Below are positions 28,131-39,400 of a stretch of DNA of 64,000 nt, piece after piece. Position 1 is the stretch's first letter; every line of letters starts with the position of its first letter. The position numbers and the translations under genes are program-made. The notes below the pieces were generated by a model. That model was given only the letters and a program-made list of their open reading frames with translations. It had not been told where the DNA came from and searched no databases. The DNA is from Echinococcus granulosus. Taxonomy: Eukaryota > Platyhelminthes > Cestoda > Cyclophyllidea > Taeniidae. The stretch spans positions 2,444,822-2,508,821 of the forward strand of contig NW_020170382.1 of assembly GCF_000524195.1 (NCBI RefSeq), read 5' to 3'.

Positions 28131-31100
28131 AAAGTCGCTTCAATTGGTGACAGTATTCCTGCGAAAAACAGGACAGGTAATTATCGAAGTTAGACGCTAT
28201 TTCCAGATCTTCCGTTTGGAGTAGACACAGATTCCCCTAGCTGCAGCATAAGCATTTCTACCGTCACATTAAGATTTATCTTTCAGAAATGGAAATCGGA
28301 GTGGTTGCCCTTTAGGATCAGCTTCTCTTCCCGCTCCCATCCATGTAACTCTTCGAGTTCTTCCTGAAGACAAAGGGATCATAATTCCAGAACAATAAGT
28401 ATGCTGGTTACGTGCAGAAGGGCTGAGGGGCAATCGACATGGCTCGGATATCATGCCGCTAAGTAGAAATACAATGACCGTGCCCTTCAGTCCTGCGTAA
28501 CCACAACGAAAAGTTAAAAAAATGATCAAAGTATTACACCTACACTTCGAAGGGCTTTTCCTAACATTCCTTTCTTAATGAATGTAGACTAAAGCTGGTA
28601 CAAAAGCTACATCTGAGAAAAATAAATAATTAACCAACAACAGTGCATCGGTCGTATATTTATTAAAAAGCTCGTTAGAGAGAGCAATTTTATCACAATA
28701 AATTAGTTCATATTGTATTCATGCTGGTTTTGAAAATAAATAAATTGCAAGCGCTGGAGTGGCCTCCGTCGTCTTGCCGCATTATTGATTAAATTCTCTG
28801 GTCGATCCCTTGGACCTAAGCAGCGCCACTCTTATTTGGGTTCGAAGTTTCAAAGGCTCAACGCACAAATCTACCTACCAAATAATGTGCTGGAATTTCG
28901 CTCAGACCTCTAATTTCCTAATTTTTACATACAATATCCGATATTTTTTACCGTGGGTAAGGCCAACATGAGGGGTTTTGTAGGTGCGCAACGTTTTAAT
29001 AGAATTTGTAAAAAAACAAATTTATATACGTACTTTTAAATGTGCGGCTTCCGATCCGACCCGTCCTTCCAACCATAAATGTAGTTATTTATTGGTTCTG
29101 ACACCTACAAGCTTCTTGGGAGCATTTCGAGAGTTCCGTACTAATTGCACTCCTCCGTCATTTGTCTTTTTAGAACCCGTTCCCTTTTTTGATTGCATAT
29201 TATTCAATATGATTGCGTTTGTGATTAAGCGATTGTATGTAGTCATCCAAACGTCTTCTTCCAGACCCTAGGCAAACTTTGCAATTTGAGACCCAAGCTT
29301 AAAATACTAATGCCTTGTCAAGGTGGTAGTGCAAAAAACATTTTAATAATGTAACCCTCAAGATTTTCCATTTTCCATAGATGACATTTAAACTTTAACG
29401 TCAGCTTTTCCGCAGGAGCATTAATCGGCATTTCCGATTGGTGCCATCATTTATTGAAGGGAACAAATTGTGCACTGGCAACAGAATTCATGTTGAAAAG
29501 GGTTATCGCAATGTAATTATTACCGTTATATTGTGTATCTCCATAATGCTTACGAGAAATAGACGTATTACGATTGAGTCGAGATATCAGCGGGGCTCGT
29601 CTTTTGTGTGTGATATTTTCCAAAAAGACGACGTTACGCGTTCACATTTTGCCCCAGATAACAGCTATGCTGGAATTTTCTCATTCCTGGCTGAACATAT
29701 CGATCAAGAAACTGGAAGCCGGTTCCGAGGTGCCCTAGCAACTGCCTTCATATTGAAAATCGATTAGCTAAGCAGCTGTGCAATAGGCTGAGAAAAAGTC
29801 GATTATGGATGGTAGGGGGTAGGGCATTCAATCCAAGCATATGTGGCACTATGTTACGACTTAAAGTTCATGAGTTTGAAAAAAAACATGTGGATGCTCT
29901 TCATCACACTGGAGGAGCGATAATGGCCCTTCGCCAGGGGAATTAGATGTCTTACGACCCCCAGATGCGTGGAAGCGGGCCCACTAAATCAGCATGCCTA
30001 CTTCTAGGCCATTAGACCCACCGCTGATGAGCGGTCGAGTGAAAAGCGATAGAGGTTCTTCTACATTCTCACTCGAGCAGGATGAATCAATCAGGCCTCG
30101 TGGCGCCAGAGCTGGTTCCACTAGGCCCTCTGCAATCGGAGACGATTTCATGGTGTTGGTTTACAATGGACACGCGGATGGCAACACATCTGATGAAGCC
30201 TAAAAGACTGTGGTGTCTTCGTGAACACGGAAGTAGTTGAAATCACTGGAATTTATGTTGAAATTTAAAGGTAAATGGGCGCGAATCGTAAGCGTAATTG
30301 CAGTTCTATGCACTTGTGGATTGTAAAACTAGTTCAGTAGAAATGTAGCCAACTTCTAGACAGTTAGTACTGCTTCGATTCACATTCCAAATTCAACATC
30401 TAAATCCAGCTTATGTTTATCCAGATAAACAGACGGTCGTTTTTCCAATTCTAGTTTGAATTGTTTCATAGTATAATAAAATAGCGGATGACTTTGATTC
30501 AATGCTGCAAATCATGCCTTCGAATCCCTATGCAGCACAGAAGATTTATTAAATTTCACAGCCCTCTAAATTAAGTCGAGTTTGGACTTTATTCTAAGAG
30601 AATTTTATTTGTCGATCTTCTTGGACGGCCTTTATTTTTAGGTTAGAATTTAATTTAAAAATGACCTTTGCCACTTAGCTGTTGGCTGAGATAATAATTC
30701 GCCGGTATCCGAGCCCTAAGAGGGACAAGTCTATGGAATTATAACCCATTATTTTTAACTCCTTACAAAGTCTTTAAATCTGAACGGAATAGTTTTATCT
30801 TCCATGCCTGAGGATTGATGTGTGAATAAGATTAAGTACCATTTACCCTAGTATCTCTGTCTGGCACAGCATCATGTCACGGACAGGTATGGCAGTAAAC
30901 AGAAGCCATAAAACTTTATGATCTGGGACACTTGCTCTCTCTCACTAATCCAAAGCATTAACACCCATATGCGTTTTAAATACTCTTGTTTGTGTGTAGA
31001 GGACAGTCGGTGGTGATTTTTATCATTCCATTTACCATTCCATTTTTATTGAAATTCAAATCGCGCTGACACCTTGCCTTGGTACAAGAACACCCTCCAG

Positions 31101-31317
31101 CTACAAGAGATTTTTTGAAGTTTAGCAGTAGATTTCGCACAAAAAGAACTTATGGCTACTGGACACTATCAGCCTACCTGGTAGTGACTTTTTTGACCAT
31201 GCCTAATTTCTTCAATTTATCTACTTTATTGCATATAAGATGAACTTATGGCTACAAATGTAACTGTAGAGTACTTATTTATTTTCAGTTTCGTCAATGC
31301 TCACCAATTATAACCTA

Positions 31318-31365
31318 ATTCTATTCACCCATTCCTTGCGTCTATTCTATGCCATTCTATTCACC
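31318..31365. repeat. Two direct copies of ATTCTATTCACC
   Basis: Exact 12-base copies at 31318-31329 and 31354-31365, with further ATTC-rich bases between them. A short degenerate tandem repeat. Confidence 0.6.
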
Positions 31366-33867
31366 ACAGGGAATTCGCGTACTTCTACAGCCTTTATCGT
31401 AGGGAATAGACACCATAGCTAATTTGTGATAACTGGATCCCAGTTCACATGAACTCAGCCTCTTTTCACCACATAATTATTTTGTTGACAGAGGAGTTTT
31501 ATCAGCAAAGCCTATCATAAAAAGGTATGAAAAGTGTGCTTGTAGCACTTTGAAAAGGTAGACAATTCCCTAAATCCAGTAAAAATTAATAGAATTTTGA
31601 CATCCGATTATGTGGGACTAAGTGCTACTGCAGATGGATTACTTTATTTAGTATTTTTACCTCTAATGTGCTATTTTAAAACAGCCTTACAAGGAGCGTA
31701 AGTAAAGTGTAATGTGAAACAAAAACTCCTAATAATTTGTACACCGTTAGCTTCATAATTAACAATTCTGTTTGTTAGAATGTCAAATAAACCAACATAT
31801 TTTACATATTTATCTGGGGTTGCAGTTACCCATTTTACTGAAAATGCTTGGGCAAACTAATAATATTATCGAATCTTTCCGAGTAATGTTGTGAGGCGAA
31901 AAAAGTGTAGATAAGAGAATATAGTACCGTAGGATTTTCTTAAACACTTGCTACGCGATTCTGATTAATGCAGGTAATGATATAGATACACTGCCAGTCT
32001 ATCCTTCTAGTAAACAAAGTTGTAAAGGCTCTCCTTTTAAAGCCATATTTCCAAAAACACGCGTCGTTTTTTGCAATTATAGGTGGCGGCTCTGGCTGGG
32101 CGAAGGTGGTGGCCGCGTGAATCGCCGATGATTTGGCCAAGGGTGAATTACGCTAAGACCATTGGAAAGCTCTAAAATATTGAGAATAGGAAAAGTCCTT
32201 TTAAAATTATGTTTAATCGTAATTATTTATTCCAAGCACCAGCTTCCTAGTAGTTAAATCTTCACTCTTTTAGCGAACACTAAGTAGGAGTATTTACTTA
32301 TTTTTACTTAAATTCGATAATTCCTAAAGCTATAAACCCATTTTAGCATAGAATCCTAAATATTATTGCTCTCTTTATTGCAGGAGGTTTGCTATCTCTG
32401 CTTGTGAGAAATAAAGTAATAAGATAAAATTCAGCGGTCGAAAGCGGATTTTTTATCAGTCGTCCTAAATATCAATTTTAAAGTATTATTGAAAAGGAGT
32501 TCAAAAGAAGCATTGTGTTTTACGATGGAAGTGTTCATTATCCCGTGTAATATTAGTTTTTATATTTAACATCATAAGGGACGGGTTCCGGAATAGAAGC
32601 GCATTCTGTGGGGATAGTAAAAATCACGAAAACTTCTGAGCTAGATCTGCAACTATATACACATATTGTGAGGCGTATATAGCATTTGAATCACTGTCTT
32701 AAACGTCTGTGAATCAGTCAGAGAACAAAGTAATGCATTCTTCAACGCTGATCGAATAATGTGTAATCTATCAACGAGGACATCTAAATGAGGCAGAAAC
32801 AGTCTGAAAATGTGACCCATACTAAGTGGGATAAGGGAGGAATTGTGTATGTACGGCTAAAAAATACTCATTCATTGCCCTTGTGATACTACCAAATGAA
32901 TCATTTTGCTATCATTTTCACCCATATGGACACTCCGATCTTGTCAGAAAGTGTGTTCCCTAACAGTTAGTACTAAATGATGTCACAGGTAGAACTGCTT
33001 CCCTGAAATCAATGAAGTAGTTGTGAAATATACTTGGTCTGAGCGCAGTTGAAATTTTTAGGTATTGGGTGATACTCAAATTGGCTAAGAAATGGAGTGG
33101 AGGTGGTTAAATTTCCTCTTAAATTCCGGTGGTGGATGTGTTAATGCAACTTACGAAACGAAGAGAAGCCCAAATTGGAAAAGTGTAAATTTGAGATCAG
33201 ATTAGCTAGAAAGCAAATCAGGTCGATTTTCAATTCACACTTATATACTGACACATGTGACCTAAGAATGAGGCACTTTGAATGTTCAAACATGTCCAAC
33301 TGCTCGTCTTGTATATATGTTTGCACATTTCGTCATAAAATCGTCAAAAGTATCCATGTATTTGCGCATTTGCGACTTCAAATAAAGCCACAACTCATAA
33401 CGAGCTGATTTACTGCTTGCTGGCGAGGTGTAACCAATTCGTAGGAAATAGTTCTGCCAACAAAGTGCTTATCTCAACCGCCCATCATCTCATACTCTTA
33501 TGTATGTTCTTTTGTCCGGGAAGAGAAACCTTGCGTGCAATCAGTGTGCAGGGTTTCTCCAAGAGAAAATTGAAGCACATTTTATGCGTAGAAATAGACT
33601 ATTATTTATTTCCAATGTAATATGGCCGGTGTAAGTCGCTCTCATTAAGCTTAGTCACATTTCCATACGGTTTTGTAAAGAAAAACATCTTGTGTAAATA
33701 CTTTCCCACCTATTGTGGTTATGGTCACTTTGTGTTGTTAAGTTTCCCTTGATAAACTGAAATCCAGGCAAAGATGAAATATTCCACTATGTAACAATAT
33801 GCTGCTGACTTAACGAATTTGAGTAAGTTCCATTCCTTTGTTGTAAAGCAATAAATACCAAACCTCC

Positions 33868-33887
33868 CTCATCTAAATTTAGATGAG
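33868..33887. repeat. 20-bp perfect palindrome
   Basis: CTCATCTAAATTTAGATGAG equals its own reverse complement with no spacer. It could bind a dimeric factor or be chance. It lies 2.4 kb upstream of the anosmin start. Confidence 0.85.
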
Positions 33888-36075
33888 TGTACTTAGCTTA
33901 ATTCCAGGCTTTCACTTTCCCCTTTGAGTCGCCAGTCTTTGGGTAAATAAGAATTCCATATCCTTCGGCCGGTTGCTTGTATAGACCATCTCTCATTGCG
34001 CCTTAGCAGCCAACGGGTTCTGGATGCACAGCTGAATATCTGAGCTTGATTTATGGTGCCGTAGGGGAAACAAAGGCGAGGAGAGAGGCGGCAGTTTGAG
34101 GTCTGGACTGCACTGATCGAACGGGGGTAAACAAATTAGTCAACTGGACGACGCAGACGCCAATCTCTTGCAGGCAGGGGCGACTGCCTGATTAACAAAT
34201 TCACTATCACCTCCCCTGTCCCCCTCCCAATTTCGACACAAATTGTGTTTCGGTGGCAGACCACCTTTAACTATTTTTGAAGCCCGGTTTAACCAAACCA
34301 TCTCTAGCTGTTGAGAATTCGCCTCCTTGTGTAGCAGAGTGAAAAAGTGGGTTTGTGCGTTTGCATATCGCCTGGCTGCCGTCTAGACCTGTGATGACAA
34401 CATTACTTGTAGTAGTTACGCTTTCCTACTTCTTTCTTCTCTAAAAGTCAGACCAACTGTCTCCACCTTCAACCCAAACAAAGAAGGGAAATAAACAACT
34501 GCCGTTATAACTTTATCTTGAATTAGTACAAAGTAGAACAAGAGAGCATTATTTGTAAGAGAAAAGATGTTGAGTTTATTACGAGATTTTCGTTTGAGTA
34601 CATCAGTTTGCGTTTCCCTATTTACCATCAAATGACCTTTGATTAAATGAAAAAGTTATTTAGCATAATCTGGGGAGTAGGAAGTTAGCAGAGCGATTCA
34701 AAACTCGATACGTGAACGCTTACTACTCCCAGGTTAAGGTCCACCAAATTCGCAAAATTTACAACACTTAAATACAAAGTTGCATCTTGGCCTGTTACGT
34801 CTAAAATCTGGTGCAAAAGGTGCTTTGGGAGGTGATATAAATTCTAATTGATAATGTAGACCATGCCAATTTACTAGTCCCATGGAAGAGGTGATGGGGA
34901 AATCGTGTGTTAGAATCGGATATCTGCAGCTACCTCTTCTAGATGAAGCCTGACTGATGGCCTAGAAGTTTCACGAAACCCAAAAAATATGTGATTTGGG
35001 GGAAATCACCACCTTTGCTTTTTTTTTCAGTCAATTTTTTTGAGTACATGATTGATTTTGGCTTAAATCCCCGTATAATATTAGTTGATGGATCTTACGC
35101 TACCTATCTGCCGGTCTTTATCCCGTCGATTTGTTTTGAACTACATATTATTGGTAGAATAGCAGCTTACATCAAGATTTAACAACGTTTTCAGCACAAT
35201 GTTGCATCCCTTTATCCCTTCTCCGACTCGTTTTGAGCATTTAACAGACATAAACCACGAATGTGGTGGAGCGAGCTTACTTGCCAGCCGCAGTAAATAA
35301 TTGGTACACATAATCTAACTATAAAGCCATGGGCTATCCAAGTTAAGGTAAAAATGTCTATTCCTGTCTTTCGCACAGTGGTATTTAGAGGTGTTAAAGC
35401 TAGTTTTGCGTCAGTGATGCAATTGCATAAATGGAGGCTGGAATCCTGCCAAATTTGAGCACTGAGCTAGTGAATTTAATCTTTTATTGTAACTCTTCAA
35501 AACGCAACCTTCCTTTCCTTCCACCGATAGAGTCACAAAAAATCGTTCACCGTTTTAAAACTAAAAATCAAGATGCGAGAATACATGGTTGCAACATAGT
35601 TTGTCCAAGTTCAAAATGTTGAAAAAGGGTCAAAGAGAGGAAGTTACGCATTACAGGATGCGCCTTAGGAATGGAGAGTAGCCTTGGGCCGAACCTGATC
35701 TCCAGAACACCATCACGATAACGTTTCCGAAATCTACATCCTCCAACCCTTCTAAACAGCATTCATTGCTATTCCCAGTGATTTTCAGTAATTAATTTTA
35801 AGATTCGAGGATTTCTCTTGACTAGTTTTGCAAATGTCCATTAATGATTCATCGCTGATTTCACGAAGCAATATTTTCAAACAGTACAAAAACTTGCTAG
35901 TAATTCACCTACAATTACCCACAGACACCCAAACGACAGAGACGCCGACGACGTTAAACATGTTGATGTAGTTAATGGAGTAGCAGCACACATCCACTAC
36001 CATAACCACTCATCTCCCCTTTTCCATTTGGACCAACCAGATGAGAGCTTGCGTCACATTGGCTTCCATTTCCGA

Positions 36076-36106
36076 CCAATCACACCTCGAGTTGCTCTTG
36101 CACGTG
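36076..36106 (+). promoter_or_regulatory. CCAAT and E-box near the anosmin start (candidate promoter sites)
   Basis: CCAAT at 36076-36080 and the palindromic E-box CACGTG at 36101-36106 lie about 200 bp upstream of the first ATG, in a GC-richer stretch (about 35930-36270). No TATA box is evident. Such short motifs occur by chance, so this is only a pointer to where a promoter could be. Confidence 0.2.
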
Positions 36107-36297
36107 CTTGAATGTGGAGAAACTTATCCGCTGTTGAAGGAGTTATTTTTCGTAGTAAAAACTCACTGCTGCTTTTTTGTTTGTCCCAGTGTGCGTGGGA
36201 ATGCACACTCTGAGTTTGGAAGGTTTACGATACATTATTCTGGAATAACACGCCTATACCTACATTAACAAAGCATCAAAACTAATTACTCACATAC

Positions 36298-36468
36298 ATG
36301 ATAACGCAAATGTGGGTTTTGAGTTTGCTCCGTTGGATCCTGATGCTTCTCATTGCGTTGCGATTGGAAGCTGTTTCTGACGCTGAACAGAGGGCCTTTC
36401 TGCGAGCCCAATGCAAGGCGATATGTTTGCAGTACTTCGGGCACCCTGATGATGCTGCTATCAAAAGG
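36298..36468 (+). CDS. KAL1/ANOS1-like: Anosmin exon 1: signal peptide and start of Cys box
   Basis: Residues 1-57. The first in-frame ATG is at 36298, and a stop (TAA, 36283-36285) lies just upstream. A second in-frame ATG at 36310 gives a product four residues shorter. Neither has a strong A/G at -3. A hydrophobic core (WVLSLLRWILMLLIAL) ends near LEA (residue 25), a typical signal peptidase site. Then comes C39-x3-C43 in RAQCKAIC, matching the first cysteine pair of the anosmin Cys box. The exon ends at a consensus donor GTGAGT (36469) in phase 0. I see no canonical TATA box directly upstream, and the 5' UTR extent is unknown. Confidence 0.82.
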
Positions 36469-39400
36469 GTGAGTTGAGAAATTCCTTACTAGTTTGCTGC
36501 CTTTCTGGTGCTAATTTTTTTGAAAACAAGACCGTTCCGCCGGGTCTTGGGGCTCTCAAGAGCAGAATACTTCATCGTTCTCGTCAAGACACGAATTATC
36601 TTATAGGAAATTAATAAATTGTGTTTGGGAATGATTATTAGGTTATCCTCATCCATAATTCGCACTTAAAATACCCAGTCCTTTTGATTTTTGCTAGCTA
36701 GTTTCCAATGAAGCTTTTTTAATGATGCACTTAAGTATAATGTTTAATCAGAAGCTATACTTCACTTCATGTGATTTACGGTTTTGAGTAATTTTGCTTT
36801 AAAGAGAACTTTTCTTCCCCTGAGTTTATGGACGGTCTCGTGGAAAATAAAGCTGCAGGGATGTCTGCACTGTTCACATTCACTCTAATCCGGCTTGCCA
36901 TACTGAGTAAACTCGGTGGAGTGGTGTTTGTCACTTGAATGTCGTTTTGATGGTTGATCCGGCTAGCCCATTGCTATGCCGATTTGCTTCCACACACTTT
37001 GCGTTATTCCTTATCCCGAAATTGAGAACTTTCCTGACTTGCTGATGACTGGTCTGTCTTCGACTAGTGATAATGAAAACTCTATGAGGTCCGAAAACTA
37101 GGATTTGGATCCAACATACCTCGAGGGTGTTGCTTCATTTGGGTCGGCATAAAGCGCTGTTTTGCTGAAGTGTGTCGTTTAAATAGCGGTCTTCCTCCCG
37201 GACAGTTACTCATGCTGGAAACTGCCCTAAAAAGTTTGCTATTTGTGCAGGCTTCTAGTGGCCGAATTTGCGATTCATCCGACTAAACAGTCTCCCGCCG
37301 ATTCCCAAATCTGAGAATTCCACTGAGCTTAGCTTTATAAGACCGAAGTTGATCAGGTGCCAGCTATATTATCATCAAACTAATATCTATTCCCTTGGGC
37401 TCATGTGTTAATTCAATGGTGGGTGGTTGTTTTTTTGTGGGGCGCCCCTAGAACAATTCCCCTCATTTAGGTTGGGATTTGCTATCTACAAATACTGACC
37501 CTTCGTTTGACTTGACCCTCTTCCCAAGCAAGGCATTAACCAGAGCTCATTTTTTAAGCTACTACACAGCCTAGCCTCAATAAAAGTTGCTCTAGAGTGC
37601 CTTCTAAATTGTGGAACCAATCTCTACTTCTTATGCCAAATTTCTGTTATCTTCCAAAGTGCTTTTAAATGGATGGCTATCCAGTTCTAGATGGTAACTT
37701 TTGTCGGGAGGTAGCTCATTACTATCGCCTCGTGTCTCCCCAAAAAGCTTACTACTCTTTAGGTGAAATCGTCATTTTGAATTCCCGACCAATTTTTAAA
37801 AGCTGTGATATGAATTTTGGGTCGGGTTTTTTTCCTAATTTATTGCTTCTTATCGCGAAGTCTTGAATGGCTTTATTTGTTGATGCAAAAATATTTTACA
37901 GAAAATATTTTCTTAGCTTTTAAAACCGACCGCATTTAATATCCCTCTTTTACCCCGTAAATGATTTCGGAATTTAGACAGGTCAAAACTTGATCATGTC
38001 TCACAGGAAGCCTCCATTTGTCTCATCATAAACAAGGGGAATTTGGGGCAGGGGTGTAAATCCTTTTTCCTCTCCAAAACAATTACTCATTTTTTGTCTG
38101 TCCCGCCAAAGCCCTAAGTTGTTGTTGTTGTCTACTCTGTTTTTTTCCTTTGAGGGCTCTTCTAAGCTTATCAGAGCGGAAGACCGCCACAAGCAAAACA
38201 CTGTGCAGTCGGATTCGGCCCCTCTCTAGGAGGCACATTCAGCGTCCTATGCATCTTTCTGTTTCTAATTACCAGTGTTTGGGGAAACTCGGCGGAAATT
38301 CGCACTATTCTTTGCTTTTATCAAGAAACCAAAGATAATGTTTTAAAGTTTGCATAATCCTTAATCATGTAGGCGTCGGAAGGAAGGTAACTGAATCAAA
38401 TGGAATTTGCCCTGAGGGATTTAGTTTTGAATTTTCCCTAGTTGTAGGCTGGAACCAGAAATAGTAATTTTGCTGCCTTATTGGCGACTGAAACAATTTC
38501 GCACTTTGAAGTGTCATCAAACGAAAAAACTTGCTGTGTGCCCATTAGTGTGCATAGGTCAAATTTGGGTATCTTACAAGCTAGCAGTTCCCTTCCACTA
38601 AGTATTGTTTCCACTAGCGTTTTTCGTTGAAATTTTAGTGTAATGGCGCATCACAGAAGTTTTAGTTAAGTGTAAACTGGCATGCCGAATTCTTATTCGA
38701 AATAGGTTTAGTAACACACTTCTAAGCTTTATGGCATTCCAAATTTTCCTTGAATGTTCCTTTTTAGACTTCTCAAACAGACTATCAATTTTATCAGTTG
38801 AATTAAATATACTGGTTCTGCAGCTATTAATCTTCCAGCAAGAGGGTTTTGTTGTCCCAGTCCCATCACCAAACATCCTTCTGGGCAAACGTTTAGCTTT
38901 TCTCTGGTAAGGTTACAAACAGTGATCACATCAAATACCATATAATGTCTCAATGCACTAGATTAGAATTTCTACGGTTTTCACACATCTAAAGTGGATT
39001 TCTTGATCCTTTAGCAAATCACTAAAAAAAGGGGATCATATGCGTCAATGTGAGGAACCGCGGCATTTGTGTGTGTGCTTGTATTGCCCTCTGGTTTTCT
39101 TGTTTTTGCTGCTCAGTTGCCGCTTATGCCGCTGCCTCAGCCAGCGTTGTTGCGGTTGGCAAATAAGCCTCAGCAGTAGTGTGACATCTGCCGTGTCACA
39201 CTTCAATTACCGCCATCCCTCCTGGTTGTGTGATTGTGACTGTGTTGACTACTAATTTGTCCACAGGAAGGTAAGCAAATATGTAAGCTAAATCAACGAT
39301 ATGTGGCAACAGCAGCAGCATCACCTCCTCCCGACATTTACACCTTCGAGGTGGGGATTCACGCCTCCGTTACACCATCAGCATGTAGCTCTCTGACTAA

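Larger units (their letters stand above)
28131..36297. other. Non-coding upstream region of the anosmin gene
   Basis: No supported gene. Frames at 28984-29271, 29438-29767 and 29994-30203 have no recognisable family. Contains a two-copy 12-bp repeat (31318-31365) and a 20-bp perfect palindrome (33868-33887). A GC-richer patch at about 34000-34260 includes a forkhead-like GTAAACAA near 34127. The last few hundred bases should contain the 5' UTR and promoter of the anosmin gene. Confidence 0.6.

Noticed and set aside
29438..29767. 109-codon open frame upstream of anosmin
   Set aside because: No recognisable family and no convincing splice partners.
30021..30050. CTGATGA followed by GAAA, a second hammerhead-like core
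   Set aside because: The ten bases between them do not form stem II and no stem III partners are visible.
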